Origin: Diabrotica undecimpunctata | Lineage: Eukaryota; Arthropoda; Insecta; Coleoptera; Chrysomelidae | Assembly (NCBI RefSeq): GCF_040954645.1 | Contig: NC_092807.1 | Coordinates: 54,030,981 to 54,094,980 of the forward strand | DNA: 64,000 nucleotides | Direction: 5' to 3' | Made by a program: the position numbers and the translations under genes | Notes under the pieces: generated by a model | Told to the model about the DNA's origin: nothing | The model's input: only the letters and a program-made list of their open reading frames with translations | Database searches by the model: none | Shown here: one piece after another, positions 61,119 to 64,000 of the stretch | Layout of the letters: each line of letters begins with the position of its first letter | How positions within the stretch are numbered: position 1 is the stretch's first letter

Positions 61119-61760
61119 TAGTGTAGTTTCAACTACTTGAAAACTAAATGCAAGTGTAGCACAAAAATATTTTTGGCACACCCTTACACGTTCACTAGAG
61201 CCAGTCAGTAAATAATAATAACGACTATGTTTTCTAGTTTTTTTCTCTTATTGCGATTTCTTTCTCTGTCAATGTTTTTGTCAAATGATTATTTGTCTTT
61301 CTCGAGGTATGTTAATGCTACATTTAAACCTAAAATCGTCGTAATTAACAATATGTGGTGACTTAGGTCTTACTGCTTTTATCCCTTTTCTGTTTACATT
61401 CTTTGCCAGCCACTCGTAACAACTTCATCTTATTTTTTTTCCATAATTCTGGTTTGGCTACTAGCCTGCGTTTTCTTTCTCTTTGTTCTGAACCGTCTAT
61501 ACTGTAAACTACAAGAAGAGAAAGTACTTGACGATTTTCTGTATCATGTGTTGACGAAGCTGAACTACTAGTATTGTGGTCAGACGGGAGGTAGTCACTT
61601 TCAGAGTCGGCATATAGCTCGTCGCCACTACATTCTGATAATCGTCTTTTATGGGAAGGCCCTGCCACTGTATCCAAACAGACGTCTTCTTGATTCTCAT
61701 CTTTTAGATCTGTAACATTATTCATACTATAGTTTTTAACATTCGTCACTATAATCTATC
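61119..61760 (-). pseudogene. Unassigned insect transposase, N-terminal part (outer copy)
   Basis: Minus strand. MNNVTDLKDENQEDVCLDTV, AGPSHKRRLSECSGDELYAD, SESDYLPSDHNTSSS (acidic, Ser-rich N-terminus; 61500-61725), then RERKRRLVAKPELWKKNKMK and LLRVAGKECKQKRDKSSKT; further on VRVCQKYFCATLAFSFQVVE near 61190-61130, which is the block preceding the HYCRR region found at 59008. So gene order is continuous across the LINE. A probable short intron lies between ENRQ and the RERKRR block. Confidence 0.68.
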
Positions 61761-63390
61761 CAATATAAAATATTCATACTTAATCCAACTACTTACTATT
61801 TCTTGCCATCTGAACTATTCGCTTTCCTCGGTTGTTTATTTTATTTTTATATTTCCAACACTACACGCCGGTTTAACAATTACGTATGTAACAGCCTTAG
61901 TCGATATATAACACCTGACTGGAACATAATGACAAGACAAATTCCTATAGGCTGACGAGCCTCCAATATTGTGGACAAATATTGTATCTTGGGACATACA
62001 ATAAAAGAGTCGTTTCGTTTTGAATTTTGTGAGCAGCACAAATATTGCATTAGACATGCAACATTTGGTCACTAAGTTTATGGTGTTTTTAATGTTCTAT
62101 GATGACATACCATATTTGAGCACAATAAATATTTCATCTTGACCGGCACAGACCTGTGCGTATCTCATGTATAACAAAATGGAAATACAATATTTGTCCT
62201 CTTAGACATCGACATGTTTATTAAATTAGAAAATCTTTAAATGAATCTAATACATTTGGAACTGATTTTCAGATAATGCTATTTAACTAAGAGCAGTAAC
62301 ACAAATTTAACAGTACAATTTTAAGTATTTTTAAGTACATCAAAATAGGAAAAATTCTGTAAAATCGGTCACAATAAATATATTAAGACACGTATACAGA
62401 TTGATACGTTTATAATTTTTTCCGACAGATTTCCGTGATCAACGTGATTGAATTTTTTATATTCTGAATTTTCTCGGTTGAATAATCTTTAGAGGAATAG
62501 TTTCGGACGAGTCTGAAAAGGAATAAATATTTATTTTATTTCTTTCCATACCCACCCAATAAATAACTTATTCGAAAGGAATCGGAACACTCATCTCTCC
62601 GCGAGACTGATCTAAAACCCCAATCAATCAGCGAGGAAAAGTTTCTCGAACATTTCTTCGCATGTTTTCCATAGATAAATCTCTGAACGTCGTCTCGCAT
62701 ATATCGAATCAACATTTCGAGCTTTCCACGAAACCAGTAAAGGATACAAAGGATAACAAATAGTCCAAAAAATAGTTACTGAAACGAGGGATATATCTTT
62801 TTGAGTTTTGGTTGGGACTTCATTCGATTGATTTAACCTGATGACATACTGGATCATATGGTGTTACATTTTTCTTTGTACAAATCCACAAATACATTTT
62901 TTAAAGATAAAGCTCTTTATATATTCTATCAAATGTAATAAAGTTAAAGAATAGTGAAGTATTCTTACACAACAAGATGTTAAATAAATTATAAAATAAA
63001 AATGTAAAACCAAAAATAAAATAATCATATCGCTGTAGTACCAATAATAATAATGGAAATAAAATATAACAAAAAAGCGAAAGACACCCGATTATTAATA
63101 GATCAATACCCTATACGAATACTTCAATGAACAAGAATTATTTTAAAGAAATTTTGTTAAGTCCTCTGTAGTTTTGGTTATCAACAAAATCACAAACTTA
63201 GCTACTGAACTCCATTAAATATGCTTTTACTATTTAAAATCTAACACTTTAATGACGAAGCTTAATCAGCTCCGAAGCCACATAGATCAGATTCTAAAAA
63301 CAGTAGAAGCTTTTTAATGGCAAATACCGTATTCTAAACAGAGTAAGAGTAAGTATTTATTCGGGAGGATTCACACCCTGATCAAAGGTT
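61761..63390. other. AT-rich stretch, possible right end of the outer transposon
   Basis: Near 61970-62200 are several GGACA(T/A)(A/T)CAATA-like motifs (for example GGGACATACAATAAAAG at 61990, GGAAATACAATATTTGTCC at 62180), similar to those near 53450. The remainder (62.2-63.39 kb) holds nothing I can assign; a 77-codon minus frame at 62624-62857 is unrecognised. Confidence 0.35.
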
Positions 63391-63394
63391 TTCT

Positions 63395-63840
63395 CTGAGA
63401 TGTTTTCTATTATTAAAATGATTCGGAAATACACGTCTGCTCGACGCACTTCTCGCTGGTCTTATCGACTGTTTATGAACCTTCTTGATATTACTGGAGA
63501 TCCAGGATCTACTAGATCCAGACACTACAGGATCCAGGTTTGACATCAAGAAAACAATTTCTTCAAATACTATGCAAGCTGCTAGCTATACCCAACATGC
63601 AACGGAGACTGAGAGATACAAAGAGAAATTCTAGCATTTACAGGGCAATGATTGTATGTAAAATAAATACTCCAATAAATCAAAAGAAACGAAGAAGGTG
63701 TGCAGTTTGTGTCCTCGTTCACATGATAAAAAAGTAAACTATAAATGTACTAATTACAAAAAATATATTTGATCAAACCACAAAAGCAGTGTCAAATATA
63801 TCAAGTGTAATCAGCATTGTATTAAAGACAATAATTGAGT
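63395..63840 (+). pseudogene. piggyBac transposase C-terminal remnant
   Basis: Reads MIRKYTSARRTSRWSYRLFM then NLLDITGD, the piggyBac block MD.....Y...RrT.RWp..iFf.llDi. Then RKQFLQILCKLL and, in two frames, RCAVC, NYKCTNYKKYICSNH-like and KCNQHC spacing, the C-terminal cysteine-rich domain. Stops and frame changes present. Confidence 0.72.
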
Positions 63841-64000
63841 CGTATTTTACTCTTTTGATTTTTTTTTATTTTAGTTAAGTTCATAGTTATATTATGTAAA
63901 TAAATTTTTATTTACTTCTTCCTTAAAACATACAGTTTCTTAGTAAAAATTACACGTTTCTGTAAAAACATGATGGAATTCCTAGAGGAAACCACGTAAT
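63841..64000. other. Window end, AT-rich, nothing recognised
   Basis: No feature recognised. Confidence 0.5.

Noticed and set aside
62838..62844. CTGATGA on the plus strand as a further hammerhead
   Set aside because: No GAAA after a paired stem; core incomplete.

Overview
The window reads as nuclear DNA of an insect with a large, transposon-filled genome; a beetle is plausible but this is an inference from the element types. It is AT-rich, has long (TA)n tracts, and holds no intact host gene, tRNA, rRNA or CRISPR array. Almost everything recognisable is a transposable element, usually decayed and often inserted inside another element. Several insertions can be dated relative to each other by exact target-site duplications (TSDs) read from the sequence.

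Layout. 1-2.7 kb: 3' half of an endogenous errantivirus-like Gypsy element (integrase plus F-type env, both broken). 3.4-5.95 kb: two non-LTR (LINE) fragments. 6.34-7.91 kb: a complete but inactivated Tc1 element with perfect inverted ends. 8.1-9.7 kb: a mariner-like transposase remnant between ~400-bp inverted repeats. 9.95-15.59 kb: a hAT element of the BED-finger type, with a P element (11.55-13.44 kb) inserted in its zinc-finger exon. 16.1-19.8 kb: LINE, Penelope-like GIY-YIG and Penelope-type end fragments. 21.6-24.6 kb: a piggyBac pseudogene split by a LINE, then a Jockey-like fragment. 26.50-35.95 kb: hAT-like ends with an 8-bp TSD enclosing an R1-like fragment, three 2.05-2.1 kb tandem copies of a dead pogo transposase and a 1.7-kb insertion. 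36.1-37.4 kb: two opposed LINE 3' ends. 38.75-41.71 kb: a pogo-type element with subterminal repeats. 41.7-46.6 kb: a Gypsy pol remnant split by a LINE. 48.0-49.3 kb: a 5'-truncated LINE with intact YADD. 51.9-52.9 kb: DDE transposase remnant. 53.58-55.70 kb: a complete piggyBac. 55.7-61.8 kb: an unassigned transposase gene broken by a related smaller element and by a Jockey-like LINE. 63.4-63.8 kb: a piggyBac C-terminal remnant.

The most notable feature is at 33.5-35.2 kb. A 398-bp sequence repeated 2.7 times in tandem encodes, on the minus strand of each of three copies, a sequence that fits every core position of a type I hammerhead self-cleaving ribozyme, with two-part stem I, five-pair stem II and a minimal stem III. 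The array sits between inverted Penelope-type ends, in an insertion flanked by a 13-bp TSD inside the dead pogo gene. This matches the organisation of animal retrozymes, small tandem hammerhead retroelements thought to be mobilised by Penelope-like machinery. The same Penelope-type ends, carrying a decayed hammerhead-like fold, recur at 16.1, 19.1-19.8, 27.2, 29.4 and 31.4 kb.
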